Shown: positions 43,073 through 54,257 of the stretch, in pieces
Numbering within the stretch: the first letter of the stretch is position 1
Layout: every line of letters begins with the position of its first letter
Position numbers and translations under genes: made by a program
Assembly (NCBI GenBank): GCA_003707065.3
Contig: PPXM03000001.1
Location: 62,001 to 126,000, forward strand
Origin: Trigonopsis variabilis
Taxonomy: Eukaryota > Ascomycota > Trigonopsidomycetes > Trigonopsidales > Trigonopsidaceae
DNA length: 64,000 nucleotides
Direction of reading: 5' to 3'
Notes under the pieces: generated by a model
Told to the model about the DNA's origin: nothing
Seen by the model: the letters and a program-made list of their open reading frames with translations, nothing else
Databases searched by the model: none

Positions 43073-45067
43073 TTAGACTTGTAAAGTAACCTTCCCTCCC
43101 TTCAGCTTACCAATAACGCAGTCAGGTGCGTATTTAGGAATTACTCGATCTTCATGTAGCATTTCAAACTCTTCAGTGGCATCTCTACCAGCAAAGTTCA
43201 CAATTGCGTTTACTCCACCAGGATGATCGGGGAGAAATTTAGTTAGATCCATCACAAGCCCTTTCACAATGACCCAACAGTCATCCTTCTTGTTGTGCTT
43301 TGCAACTTCTTCACGACTGAACTGCTTATCGGGAATGGTAAATTTTGATGCTTTTCTTGGAGCATCTTTGGCATCCTCAGATCTCTCAGTAGCCTGCGAA
43401 GTGACAGCAGATTTCGATGTCTCAGGTCCTGTGCCAGAATTGGTAAAGGGTCTGGTAGAAGCTGGGCCGTCACCCCAATCAACAATCACACGGCCGGGTT
43501 CAGCTGGGTCTATATGAAGACTGATTTGACTAAGACGAGCATTAGCTACAGACGATCCGGAATGTAAGAGCTTCTGGAATAGATGCCGGGAGGCAGAATC
43601 GGCAGCGACTCGACCATAAACAACGCAGCCTAAGAGAGAAGAGCCTCCAAGACGGTTTGCACCATGAACCCCACCAGCGACCTCACCACAAGCATATAGG
43701 CCATTGAAAGGAGTCTTGTCATGCTGAAGTACTTCAGATTTATCATTAATTTCAACTCCACCCATGGTGAAGTGCAAAACCGGAGTCACAATTGCCACAT
43801 AGAAACCTTCATCAGAGATTTCCACCGGGCCATTAGCGAAATACTTCTTTCCAAATGGGTCTTTTTTCTTGCCGGTGGCTATTTCATTATAGTCTTCAAA
43901 TGTCTTCTCTAATTTTCCCTCAGGAACACCGATTTCATGAGCCAGCTGTTTTCCTGACATCTTCTTCATCAGACCTCGACCAGCGTAGTGTTTGGTATGG
44001 AAATCAAGAACATGGGAGGCTTTAGAATTTAAAACTAATCGGATGGGGCTTTTAGTTTTGAACATTTCCCCTGAAACGTAGTCTCGGCGACCTAGCTCAT
44101 CGCAGAAACGTTCACCATTGGCGTTGATAAGGAGGCCACCTTCTCCTCGAAGAGCTTCAGCTGCCAAGAATTTCCAGCGGTTGCTTGGATCACGAGGATC
44201 AACGAGGCCAGTAGGATGTACTTGAATCTTTTCAAGATCAATGCCATTGCCTCCTGCAGCAATGATCATCTTCTGCCCGTCACCAGTCGCGTGAGTTCCG
44301 TTCGTCGTGGAGAGGTCAAAGATGTCCGGCCGGTATTTCTTAATATAAGAATCCTTACCAAAATCCGCAGCATATCCTCCCGTTGCCATAATAACTGGAC
44401 CATGCAAAGTCCTTTCCTCTTTATTATTGTGAATATAGCGTACTCCAATGACAGTTTTTGGATCTTTCTCATCTTTTAGCACCTGAACAACATGAGCTTT
44501 TTTGATGATCTTGACTCTATCAGGATGCTCATCGGCTAAATTCTCTAGGCGTTCCATCAAAGCATAAGTAATAGCCATACCGGGAAATTTTTGATCATGA
44601 CCTCGATGCGTTCGAGGTTGAGAATGGCCTCCTAAACGAGAAACTACACTGAGGTCTAGCTTAAAGACATCTTGAAGCCATTCCACGGCAGCTGCAGAAT
44701 TATATGTTAACACACGGATGAGAGGAGGCCTAGCTAAATCTTTGGCTGAAACTAAAGTGTCATTATAGAACTGCTCGACAGAATCGCGGATTTTTAAGTC
44801 AACTTGAGTCCTAGTGAGAGCGCCATTTATTCCGGATGTAGCTTTAGTTGAATTTCCACCAAAGAAACCTTAAAGTCAGAACACTAATAGTAACTTCTCT
44901 AACGAACCCTGTTTATCCACAATGACGACATTGGCCCCGTTAATGATAAGTTGATGCGCAGCGGAGAGGCCTGATAAGCCACCTCCAACAACGATTACCT
45001 GACGTCAGATAAGATAATAAAAGAAAGAAGAGAAACATACTCTAGGCGTATCTGACATATTGGCCAT
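43073..45067 (-). CDS. OSM1: FAD-dependent fumarate reductase fused to cytochrome b5 (Osm1-like)
   Basis: Soluble fumarate reductase regenerating oxidised flavin or NAD under low oxygen. Exons in coding order: 45041-45067, 44908-44998 and 43073-44868; introns 42 and 39 nt; 637 residues. Exon 2 encodes the FAD loop VIVVGGGLSGLSAAHQL. The join to exon 3 gives KQGFFGGNSTKATSGING. Catalytic and FAD motifs include GGHSQPRTHRG, HPTGLVDPRDPS, AEALRGEGG and HFTMGGVEIN. A low-complexity linker leads to a cytochrome b5 domain (about residues 560-637) with the heme ligand in DHPGG and the second His in FEMLHED. Such fusions occur in filamentous fungi; yeast Osm1 lacks it. The donor of intron 2 (gttcgt) is weak. 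No clear presequence is seen. Confidence 0.92.
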
Positions 45068-46489
45068 AAGATAAAGTAGAGCCTCTCATGTGCCTTTAAA
45101 TATCTCATGCGGCAATCGGATGACTGGACAGTTCCCCACAGAATCCGACGAAACTAATCGCCAGAATACACCAATAAGACAATACGAATACCAAAGCGCA
45201 TTCATTGTATAGTAATATAAGGACCAGACGGGCATGATTCTGTTGACCACGACAAATATTCAATGATAACATTTAATACAAGAATCATGTAATCCACCTG
45301 ATTTGACCTTGGAACTTAGGAGCGAGTTCAAATTAATTGCATGTGATCATTTACCTTCGACCTTTCTGTCCTCTGTCACGACTGCTAAATATGCTCTCAG
45401 TTTAACGATTCAATCCTGATTAATGACTCTCTATACTTTCGCAAAGAAAAAAAGAGCTGAATTTTGATGGATCACAGTATGAACGATGCTTTGACTATTC
45501 GACCGCTAGTGTAATTGATTCGATCGGGCATGCATGTACTGCCTCATCTCTACCCGCATGTGAATCTAGTAGAGATGGGGCAGTATATATGTCTGATCAT
45601 CTAATCCAAAGATTCGATTAACAAATAACACTCCGACAGACAGAAATGGTTTATCCTTCGAGATTATGTCTGGAACAGCAGATAAAGAAGCCATTATGAA
45701 ATAATTTCTTTTTACTCCGCAATTCACATCATTAAACTCTGTGCAGACGTCATCGGGGAAGGGTTCGAAAGGGTTCAACAACTATTTAATTATCGTGAGA
45801 AGAACAGAGCACGTGCTACTTCCCTGATATATTTTGGTACTGCATTGTATTATCGGGACGTATCGGAGGCTCTGTTGCGTTTTTGACAGGTAAGCATTGA
45901 ATAGAATATGAGGCATTTTACGTATTTCACGGATGTACGCGTAGTTATGGCAGTCGATTACATCCATTGAGGGCCCTTATTATCGGAATTAAGCATGATA
46001 AGGGCCAGAAAAGTGTCGCTTTAAACTAGAATTAGAAGTTAATACTAGTGGGTCTAGTGACATAGTGGGGGTTCACAACTAAGAACCGTGCCTCATGATC
46101 TGGTAAAGTTACAACCTAGGAATAATTGATCAAATCCATATAGATCAGCATATGATGGTCTCATCTTCGATTGAAGCAAGGCTTTTCGTTTCGTTTTAGG
46201 CTTTTAATATATAATTTAAAATACTAAGTTCTTTATCCGGACGAGGACGCATACTGGACAGGAATTTCTTAAATATCAGGACGGAGATTGAGCTTATGAA
46301 AACCTACACAGAAAATTAGGAGGTATATCTGAGAATATTGAGCCAGAATCTTTTTACCAGATAGAGGCAACGGGGGATTTCATGGTCATTCGTAGCAAGT
46401 TTCAGAAATTACATGTAATGACATGTAACTTCTTATCACCTCATTGAACATCAGCCAGCCTCACCTCATCATACTTTTCATCCCCCAGC
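45068..46489. other. Intergenic region upstream of fumarate reductase and the DsbA-like gene
   Basis: About 1.4 kb of AT-rich sequence between divergent starts. Short minus-strand frames (for example 45566-45781) match nothing known. A conspicuous inverted repeat with paired GATA cores is listed separately. Confidence 0.35.
45972..46006. promoter_or_regulatory. Inverted repeat with two opposed GATA cores
   Basis: Arms ggcccttattat (45972-45983) and atgataagggcc (45995-46006) are reverse complements with one mismatch, separated by 11 nt. The right arm contains GATAA; the left arm holds TTATTAT in place of a second perfect TTATC, but TTATTATC continues just inside. It could be a paired GATA-factor site in the 1.4-kb divergent promoter region, or a stem-loop. 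This is an interpretation of a visible palindrome. Confidence 0.4.
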
Positions 46490-47107
46490 ATGGCTATTGC
46501 TCCTAAGTTCGCTGCTTCCCATGTCTTCGGCTCTGGCCCTAATACGATCGAACTCTATCTAGACTATGTCTGCCCTTTCTCCGCAAAAATGTTCAACGCC
46601 GTCTACAATGTGGTCCTTCCCGCCTTAGCCATGGCCGAACCAGACATTTCATCTAAGGTGAAATGGGTTTTCCGTAACTCAGTTCAACCTTGGCATCCAT
46701 CCTCAACTCTCGTACATGAAACGGCCCTGGCAGTAGGTCGCCTGGCACCTGAGAAATTCTGGCAATTCAGTGACGCTCTGTTTAAAGATTCCCCCAATTT
46801 TTACGACACCGCTGTAGATGGGGAAACTAGAAATGAGACTTATGTTCGACTTGCAAAGCTTGCTAGCGAAATAACTAATATAGAAGTTGGTGAATTCATG
46901 AAGCTGTTGGCCATCAAACCCTCTCCAGACGGCAAACCTAGTAACGGCGGAAATGACATTACAAACGACCTTAAGCTTTTCGTTAGAGGCCAGCGTCAAA
47001 ACGGAATACACGTCACACCGACGGTCGTCATCAATGGCATTATTAACTCATCTGTGGAATCCTCATTTACGCTGGAACAGTGGATTCATCTCATTCAATC
47101 CCTTTAA
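46490..47107 (+). CDS. DsbA-like thioredoxin-fold protein
   Basis: 205-residue single-exon protein. Strand-helix start IELYLDYVCPFSAKMF has CPFS, a one-cysteine version of the CxxC active site seen in DsbA/2-hydroxychromene isomerase-type folds. The cis-proline loop GIHVTPTVVING is intact, and a helical insertion lies between. No signal peptide is visible, so it is probably cytosolic or in an organelle matrix. The single Cys suggests a monothiol or glutathione-dependent activity, not disulfide formation; the substrate is unknown. It converges with PEX13, 74 nt apart. Confidence 0.75.
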   Translation: MAIAPKFAASHVFGSGPNTIELYLDYVCPFSAKMFNAVYNVVLPALAMAEPDISSKVKWVFRNSVQPWHPSSTLVHETALAVGRLAPEKFWQFSDALFKDSPNFYDTAVDGETRNETYVRLAKLASEITNIEVGEFMKLLAIKPSPDGKPSNGGNDITNDLKLFVRGQRQNGIHVTPTVVINGIINSSVESSFTLEQWIHLIQSL

Positions 47108-47181
47108 GACGACTTCGAATAGTAAGTTATCAATAGATATGCAAGGTCTAGAAATGATTAATATTATGGTTACTGTATTTC

Positions 47182-48513
47182 CTATTCAACAGACTTGCCA
47201 TTTTCCTCACTAATCTCCTTTACTCGCGACGACTCACTCTTGCGCACAATCTCCTCAACATAAGGAGCAGGGATATATCCACTCCGCCCATCTCGCGTTC
47301 GTGCTCTCCACCACTGACTTGGTTTTCCGAATGGGTCATTCTTACTCAAAATAGCCACAATATCGCCTTTCTTAAGGCCCAGTTCAATCTGGGGATTCTC
47401 GGGGGTGAAATCGTATAGAGCACGACAAAAGCCGATCTTCGAGGGGTCTAAGGCTTCTTGCATTCCACCAGGAATTCCTGGCTGTGCGGCCATGGCTTCT
47501 TCTGATTGACGTTCAGCTAGAGCACGAATAAAGCGGCCCATAAGATAAGGTAAACCAAAAATAGCAGCCAAGAACATCAGCAGAGGCTTAAACGAAGGTC
47601 GGGGCCTGGGAAGAGCTTGAGCACCACCTTTTGCCTCAAATTCTGCAAACTTAGCAGGAGAAAGATCCTTTGGAGATGAAGAAAATTTCCTTCCAGTGAT
47701 TTTCGCCAATATCCGTTTGAACCATCTGATGACCGTGAATATACCTAATAACGAACCTAATGTTGTTCGAAGATGGCTCAACTGTTCGGCAACAGACATC
47801 ATGGCAAAGAAAGAAGAATGTGTAGCCATGTAAGTAGACTCCAACATTTGCGCAAAGCCACCAACGGCACCGACTATGCTTTCGATCAGTTGAAATGTCG
47901 CTTGAGTACTTGATTCGAAACCTCTCACGCCATTTGGATCATTTGCATCACCTGGTCTAAGTCCATAACCCATAGCCCCATAACCCATTCCACCATAACC
48001 CATTCCACTATAACTTCCATATCCACCATAGCTACTGTATCCTCCGTAGCCGCCGCCGTAACCACCGTATGAACCTAATCTCGAATAGGGTGAATAATTG
48101 GATCCGTAACCTGACCCATAGGCAGATCCGTAAGCGCCTGAATTGTAAGGGCCATAAGAGGATGCTAGCCCAATTTGGGTATTTAGAGATGAAGGACGAT
48201 CAGGCAGAGCAGGACCGCAGAAATCCTGCGACGAAGTCGAGGTCGATGAAGTTGAGTCTGCGGCTGCAGCGACAGAAGAAGGCACTGAAATTAGAATAAG
48301 TCAAGAGTAAAGAAGTGACTAGAATATTAAATGGAATGGAAAAACCAATAAGAATCCTCAAGTTTCCACTATCTGCAAAGAAAATTCTCCGAGCGCGACA
48401 TCCATAAAGCCACAGAAAAGTCACTGATGGAAATCCCGTAATATTTTATGGGAGCGGGTCTGCTTACTTGTTGTTTCACCTTGTTCCCAAGGTTTTCTGC
48501 GTGCTTGAGTCAT
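47182..48513 (-). CDS. PEX13: Peroxisomal docking protein Pex13
   Basis: Membrane component of the peroxisomal import docking complex (with Pex14). Exons 48468-48513 and 47182-48284 with a 183-nt intron; 382 residues. Exon 1 encodes MTQARRKPWEQGETT, the typical Pex13 start with KPWE. A Pro/Ser region (PALPDRPSSLN), then a Gly/Tyr/Ser-rich stretch of about 70 residues, is now known in this family to form a hydrogel-like pore phase. Hydrophobic segments follow, around FQLIESIVGAVGGFAQML and PLLMFLAAIFGLPYLM. The C-terminal SH3 domain (ALYDFTPENPQIELGLKKGD, then SGYIPAPYVEEI) binds Pex14 and Pex5. The intron is longer than most here. Confidence 0.93.
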
Positions 48514-49359
48514 CCCGACCCACAAGGATAAGTTGTAAAGGTATAGAGGGAGGTGGGTTGTCCTGGTATCAAGACAACGAGGGTAATCGCATCAAGGCAG
48601 CAAGAAGGAAAACTGTAGCTGCACTGTAGCTGTGCTGTAGGAAGAATGCTGCAGGAAGAGGCCTTGTTTAAGCGCCGATCAAGAATGGAAAACTGTCCTT
48701 TCTTTCTAATTTCATTCTGTATTTCATTCTTTTATTTGTGGATTCAAGGTGTCATGATATGAGGTCGACGGAGGAACTTCTTTGCACATGCGATCAATGG
48801 GAAAATCACGTATAGAACCCTTTATTTAGATGAATTCTCTATTACTTTGTGTAAGCTTAATCGACTGTGAGATTTTCATGATGATTGCGGGAATTTTAAG
48901 ATCTTGAATGGAGCTCGTCTGAATTTTCATATAGGATGGCCTATAATGTGCTGTTTTAGGCTGAATGGCTGAATAGTTGGGAAGCTTAATATCATATCAT
49001 TACCCCAGGATATTTTTCTCAGTCCAAGAGCTTGTTCTTTTGGCCGAGAGTTCTGAGGCGAGGGGTTAATCTGAAATCGTCCGCTCACAGCCAAAATGAT
49101 TGGATTGGTCTTCTGCCACATGCCAATTTGGAATCCGACAACTGGAAAATCTGAATGAGGCAAGATCTTCTGATCTTCTCAAAGGAAATTCTGATCTTGC
49201 GTGATTCAGATTTTCCTGTGAGAAGGTGTTGCAATTCAAGCAGAGAAGGCTGTGAGGAAGATTCGACGGGGAAAGTTTGGCTGCTCGATACTCGCTCCGC
49301 CTGACAGCACAGTTTGATCGAGCTCGAACCACTACATGATATAGGTTCCAATACCTGCT
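48514..49359. other. Divergent intergenic region, PEX13 and TOP3
   Basis: About 850 nt holding both promoters. A short run with three ctgtag units lies at 48615-48640. Overlapping minus-strand frames at 49066-49351 oppose the TOP3 leader and look like chance. No RNA gene was seen. Confidence 0.4.
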
Positions 49360-51226
49360 ATGCGGGTTTTGTGCGTTGCTGAAAAACCTTCCATCGCCAA
49401 GGCGGTCGCCGACATCTTGGGCGGAGGAAATGTAATGGTAATCACGAAGAAAGTGAGTATTGATCTAATTTCAGCACCCTGTACGAGGAATAAGTGAATT
49501 TGACTATGATTTCCCGGTATGGGGACCATGCAGAGTGGTCATGACTGCTGTGAGAGGTCATCTGACCAAAACAGACTTCGCGGAGAGTATTTCCTGGGAG
49601 GAAGATCCTGGAGTTTTGTTCGCGCGGCCTGTGAAAAGGTTTATACCGAGCGATTATAATGATGTGAAGTCAGTAATTCAACAGGCCAGTCGAGGTGTAA
49701 GCCTTTTACTAATATGGACTGATTGTGATCGAGAAGGAGAGTATATCGGAGAAGAGATCGCCCAGTTAGTTCGCGATACAGTCCCGGATATAGAAATCAA
49801 AAGGATCTGGTTTAATAATCTAGAGAAGATTCATATTCATCAGAGTCTTCGCCGTCCTCGAAACTTGGATCAGCGCGTTATAGATGCTGTTTCTACCAGA
49901 ATTGAAATGGATCTACGCGTCGGATATGCTTTTACTCGCTTTTTGACGAGAACATTGAAAAGAGCGATGCCTCACTTACTTGATAATCGTGTCTTAAGCT
50001 ATGGCCCCTGTCAGTTCCCTACTCTTGGCTTCATTGTCGATCGCTATCGACAGCATCAAGACTTTAAATCGGAACAATTCTGGTTCATCAAACTAGTTAT
50101 TTCTCGGAAAGACAGGAAAGTGCAATTTTCCTGGAAGCGAGGCCATTTATTCGATAGAACTGCTATTGTCATCCTTCTCGAACGCTGTCTGGATTCAGGT
50201 GAGGCTCAAATCAAAGCGGTGACAAAAAAGAAAACGAAACATATGCGGCCTTTACCCTTAACTACCGTCGAATTACAGAGAGTTGGCTCAAAGATTTTGG
50301 GTATGACTTCGAAGAAGGTGTTAGACCTGGCTGAATCCCTATATCAGAAAGGCCTGGTATCATACCCTAGGACTGAAACCGATCAATTTGATGATGGAAT
50401 GGATCTGCACTCTTTACTGGTTCGTCAGGAACAAGATCCCGAATGGGGACAATATGCCATCCGCTTGTCCACTGGCAAGTTCAGACGACCGCGAAAAGGA
50501 AAACGTAATGACCGCGCACATCCTCCTATTCACCCAGTTTTGCCTGCTGGTGATGAAGTGAGGCGAAATAGAGATTTACTCAAGGTTTATACATTCATAA
50601 CAAGACGCTTCCTGGCATGCTGTTCTGATGACGCTGTTGGTGAAGCAACCAATATTCAACTGATATGGGGTGACGAGACCTTCTTTGCGGGGGGTGTTCA
50701 AGTCCTCGAGAGAAACTTCCTTGATGTTTATCCTTACGATAAATGGGAATCTTCACAGCCAATCCCCGAGTTCATGAGCGGTGAAAATATTCATGTGTCT
50801 GAGGCTAACATAGCTTCAGGAAAGACTACTGCTCCTCTTCTTCTTACTGAAGCCGACCTTATATCTATGATGGATGCTAATGGGATCGGAACAGACGCGA
50901 CTATGGCGGATCATATTGAACATATTCAGAAGCGTGAGTATGCTATCAAGGTTGGTGGAGGGGGGCGAGGTGTATTTAAACCGACGGTATTGGGAATGGG
51001 CCTAGTGGAAGGTTTAGAGAGTATGGGATTTGAGACTTCTCTCTCTAAGCCATTTTTAAGAAAAGAGATGGAAGCTGATCTAATAGCTATAACTGAAGGT
51101 CGGAAATCTCGTGAGAACGTGCTCAATACCAGCATTCAGTTGTATAAAAATGTCTACAATGAAGCATCAAAACAAAGAGACATCCTTGTTCGCGCACTGA
51201 GAAGGCGCGTGGATGAGAATACTTGA
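49360..51226 (+). CDS. TOP3: DNA topoisomerase III
   Basis: Type IA topoisomerase that works with a RecQ helicase and Rmi1 to dissolve recombination intermediates. Exon 1 starts at 49360 (MRVLCVAEKPSIAKAVADILGGG). The acceptor is 49474 and exon 2 runs 49475-51226. Three in-frame donors exist (49432, 49438, 49453), giving introns of 43, 37 or 22 nt and proteins of 607-614 residues. I favour 43 or 37. After the join, GISEFDYDF and MTAVRGHLTKTDF match the family. The Toprim acidic motif is DCDREGEYIG, and the catalytic tyrosine sits in GLVSYPRTETD. GIGTDATMADHI and a short C-terminus without zinc fingers follow. Length fits S. pombe Top3. Confidence 0.92.
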
Positions 51227-51295
51227 AGGACAAAACAAAACGAGCGCTTTTCTAGAACAGTGCTACATTTATTATAGATTATTCTAGTATGAGGA

Positions 51296-51847
51296 TCAAC
51301 TTGAATTCTCTTGTCTTAATTCGTTAAACTGTTTGACTGCCAAGTCCAAGCTTTCTCTGTAACGTTGTAAGGCTTCATTGATATTTATTATTTTCCCTTC
51401 ACTATTATATTCAAATTCTCCTATAGGTAGCTCTACTTTCTCTTCGGCAATCTTCATTCTTAATGCTTTCATTAATGCGGTCAGAGGACTGGTGACTCTA
51501 TTCGGGCTTTTAAATGCATAAGATACGAGAAATGCAGGTTTTTTCTTCCATTCTGTCCATAGTCGATCTAGAGCCGCTTTGAGAGGAGCTGGGTAAGAAC
51601 CATTGTACTCAGGGGAGATCAACACGACCCCCTGAGCCTTTCTGATCTTTTCAGCCCATGCTAGAGTATAAGGAGATTGATAATTACCGTATGCAGGGAT
51701 TGCAGGCTCGTCAGCGATAGGAAAGTGCCAAGACCGTAGATCTATTACCTCTGTATTGAGCAGCTTGGAATGATGTATTACCCACTGAGCAATTTGTGGA
51801 CAAATCCGATGTTGTCGGACACTCGCGAGAATCACTAAAACTGACAT
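51296..51847 (-). CDS. LOT6: NAD(P)H-dependent FMN reductase (Lot6-like)
   Basis: Flavodoxin-fold quinone/FMN reductase, 183 residues in one exon. The N-terminal FMN phosphate loop is degenerate (ILASVRQHRICPQIAQW), followed by the family signature SPEYNGSYPAPLKAALDRL. Length matches yeast Lot6 (191). Relatives reduce quinones in the cytosol, and yeast Lot6 binds the 20S proteasome; whether that role holds here is unknown. It diverges from DPH5 with 295 nt between starts and converges with TOP3 (69 nt). Confidence 0.85.
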   Translation of the reverse strand: MSVLVILASVRQHRICPQIAQWVIHHSKLLNTEVIDLRSWHFPIADEPAIPAYGNYQSPYTLAWAEKIRKAQGVVLISPEYNGSYPAPLKAALDRLWTEWKKKPAFLVSYAFKSPNRVTSPLTALMKALRMKIAEEKVELPIGEFEYNSEGKIININEALQRYRESLDLAVKQFNELRQENSS

Positions 51848-52142
51848 AATGATCTATGAATCTGACAGAATGTAGTTTAATCTCAACAAGCACCCTTTTT
51901 AGATAAATGAAGCAACAATCGGACCCTTAAAGAAGACGATGAAGACGATGAGTAGGTCCTGAAAAAGTTCAGAAGAAACTCGTTCAGAAGAGATCCGTTC
52001 AGAATGATTGAGACTAAGTTAAGATGAGCAGAATCAGCCTGGCTGTTTAGTAGTGTCCGTGCGTCTTTGCGGAAACAAGCGCTACAGTAACATAACAAGC
52101 AATACAAAGCATTTGAACTTTAAGGACTTGGTCGACCTGACT

Positions 52143-53069
52143 ATGCTCTATCTAATCGGTTTAGGTCTCGCGTGTGAAAAAGACATTACTGTCGCAGGTC
52201 TGGAGGCGATCAAAAGATGTTCTCGAGTGTACTTGGAATCGTATACATCTATCCTTCTTGATGCTGATCAATCTTCTTTGGAAGAGTTTTACGGAAGACC
52301 TATTTTAACAGCTCACCGAGATACCGTTGAGAAAGAAGCTGATGCAATTCTAGAAGGGGCTGAAAAGGAAAATGTCGCCTTACTTGTGGTGGGAGATCCA
52401 TTTGGAGCTACGACTCACGTTGATATTGCTCTACGAGCGCGCCAAAAAGGCGTAAAGGTAAAGGCTATTCATAATGCTTCTATAATGAATGCCATTGGTG
52501 CATGTGGACTCCAACTATATAACTTTGGCCAAGCGGTGTCCCTCGTCTTCTTCACGGAAAACTGGAGGCCCGATTCTTTTTATGATAAAATCAAAGAAAA
52601 CCGGACTATTGGCCTACATACACTAGTCCTTCTCGATATCAAAGTTCGTGAACAGAGTCTAGAGAATCTTGCTAGGGGCAGGAAGATATATGAACCGCCC
52701 AGGTTCATGGACATTTGCACTGCTGCTCAACAACTCCTCGAGGTCGAGTTCAAACGGGGAGAGCAGGCTTATTCTCAGGATACACCTACAATATCGGTTT
52801 CCCGTGTTGGATCTGATAGCCAGCGTATCAGAGCGGCCTCGCTTCAAGAATTAGCAAATCTACCTGAGAAAGAATGCGGTGCACCTCTGCATTCTCTTAT
52901 TATCTGTGGTCACAGGATCCATGAACTCGAAGTTGAATATCTCCAAGGATTTTTTGATAACGACATTGAAGAACAGGTCAGATTTGAGAAGCTAGTCAAT
53001 CAAGATAAGCTTTTATTCCCAATAACTGCCGCAACCATCGCTAAAGAGGAACAGGAAGATAACGATTAA
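52143..53069 (+). CDS. DPH5: Diphthine synthase Dph5
   Basis: SAM-dependent methyltransferase of diphthamide synthesis on elongation factor 2. 308 residues. It begins [19 protein letters not shown], the conserved start of the family, and contains [34 protein letters not shown] and a [15 protein letters not shown] block. The frame stays open 30 codons upstream, but only from a GTG, and MLYLIGLGL is the true N-terminus in relatives. Together with EF3 it is one of several translation-linked genes in the window. The downstream kinase gene ends only 37 nt away on the opposite strand. Confidence 0.95.
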   Translation: MLYLIGLGLACEKDITVAGLEAIKRCSRVYLESYTSILLDADQSSLEEFYGRPILTAHRDTVEKEADAILEGAEKENVALLVVGDPFGATTHVDIALRARQKGVKVKAIHNASIMNAIGACGLQLYNFGQAVSLVFFTENWRPDSFYDKIKENRTIGLHTLVLLDIKVREQSLENLARGRKIYEPPRFMDICTAAQQLLEVEFKRGEQAYSQDTPTISVSRVGSDSQRIRAASLQELANLPEKECGAPLHSLIICGHRIHELEVEYLQGFFDNDIEEQVRFEKLVNQDKLLFPITAATIAKEEQEDND

Positions 53070-53106
53070 ATGTATTCTAGACTATTAATGAAATTACTAT
53101 CATACA

Positions 53107-54257
53107 TTAGAACGGGACCAAGTCAACCGTAACGCCAGCCCATGGGTTGGCGGCCGCCGAGACATGACTTCCTGCTACCCATCCTCCAACAGCGGCTCCC
53201 CACAAGGGATCAAGACCTTGATGCAGCATTGACCAAACTACCCCAGATGTGAAAGCATCACCAGCGCCTGTCGGATCTTGAATTTTGATTCCTTTGCGAG
53301 CGGATATATGTACTGGTTTGCGGTCACGAGGCAAAAAGACCCAGGCTCCCGACTGACCGAATAAGAGCAGCTTACAACCCAAGCCTGTATTTTTAGGACG
53401 TATAGCACTTTCAGATGCGATTCTGTTGACGTAGACAGCGAACTTGTTTATCGAAGAGCTAACATCGCAGAGCTTTTCATCACAGTGCCTTCGCATGAAC
53501 TTTTCCGCCCAAGCCTTCGAAAAGAATACGACATCTGGATAAGACATTACATATTCAAGATCAGTACGATTTGGATTCTCAATTTCCATAGAAACCCGCG
53601 TATGATCAAGATATTTTCGATAAGCAGGACGAGAGAACAGTTCACGTAGAAAAGAAGTTGCTCTGCCTTCGAAATGGATCCAATCGTAGCCCTCGAGGTC
53701 TTCAGGCTTTATATCATCTATCGTAAGATCAGGTACCCTATAGTTAGCTACAATAAGTTTTGAATTCTCACGTACTCATTGAAGGACACACATGTGCGAG
53801 ATTGGTCAGTGCGGAGCACGACTGAATTAGGGAAAAAAGCGATATCTTCATGGAAGACTCCTTTGACATTAACATTAAGAGAGTTTGTCAATTCATCTAT
53901 AACCTCTTGAGAAGCAGCGAGAGAAGGCCACGAAGTGAAAAAAGTGATTTCATCTTGAGCTCCCGATGGCGCACAACGGAGCAGCCGAATGACGTTGACA
54001 CAATTCCCTCCTAGTTGTTGTTTGAATTGTTTAGCAGGTTTTTTAGTCCCTTCTTCGGGATAGGAGTCGATATGGAGGATTGTGTCCTGCTAGTCAGAAC
54101 AGTAGTAGGTAAAACTTTAAAGAGAAAGAATTTCTCTTGGAAAAGAAGCTAAAGATAAAAAAAAAAAGCAGAGTGGTTTGAAGTCACCAAGGAATCGACA
54201 CAATATGCGTACCTTGAAAATTGCCCCAATGAGAAGAACTTTCTTAGGCTTAAGCAT
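53107..54257 (-). CDS. PfkB-family sugar kinase, ketohexokinase-like
   Basis: Ribokinase-fold kinase. Exons in coding order: 54213-54257, 53776-54086 and 53107-53737; introns 126 and 38 nt; 328 residues. N-terminus MLKPKKVLLIGAIFKDTILHIDSYP, then LGGNCVNVIRLL, the substrate-binding Gly-Gly-Asn. The middle has WIHFEGRATSF and VSMEIENPNRT, both close to human ketohexokinase segments (WIHIEGRN and VSVEVEKP). The catalytic DPTGAGDAFTSG anion-hole motif is present. It is therefore a better match to ketohexokinase than to ribokinase, adenosine kinase or Mak32. The actual sugar is not shown by sequence. Confidence 0.85.

Noticed and set aside
49066-49529. Several minus-strand frames opposite the TOP3 leader and first exon
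   Set aside because: Mutually overlapping, without motifs, and opposite a well-supported gene.
52053-52142. N-terminal extension of Dph5
   Set aside because: It begins with GTG, and all Dph5 relatives start at the MLYLIGLGL-type segment.
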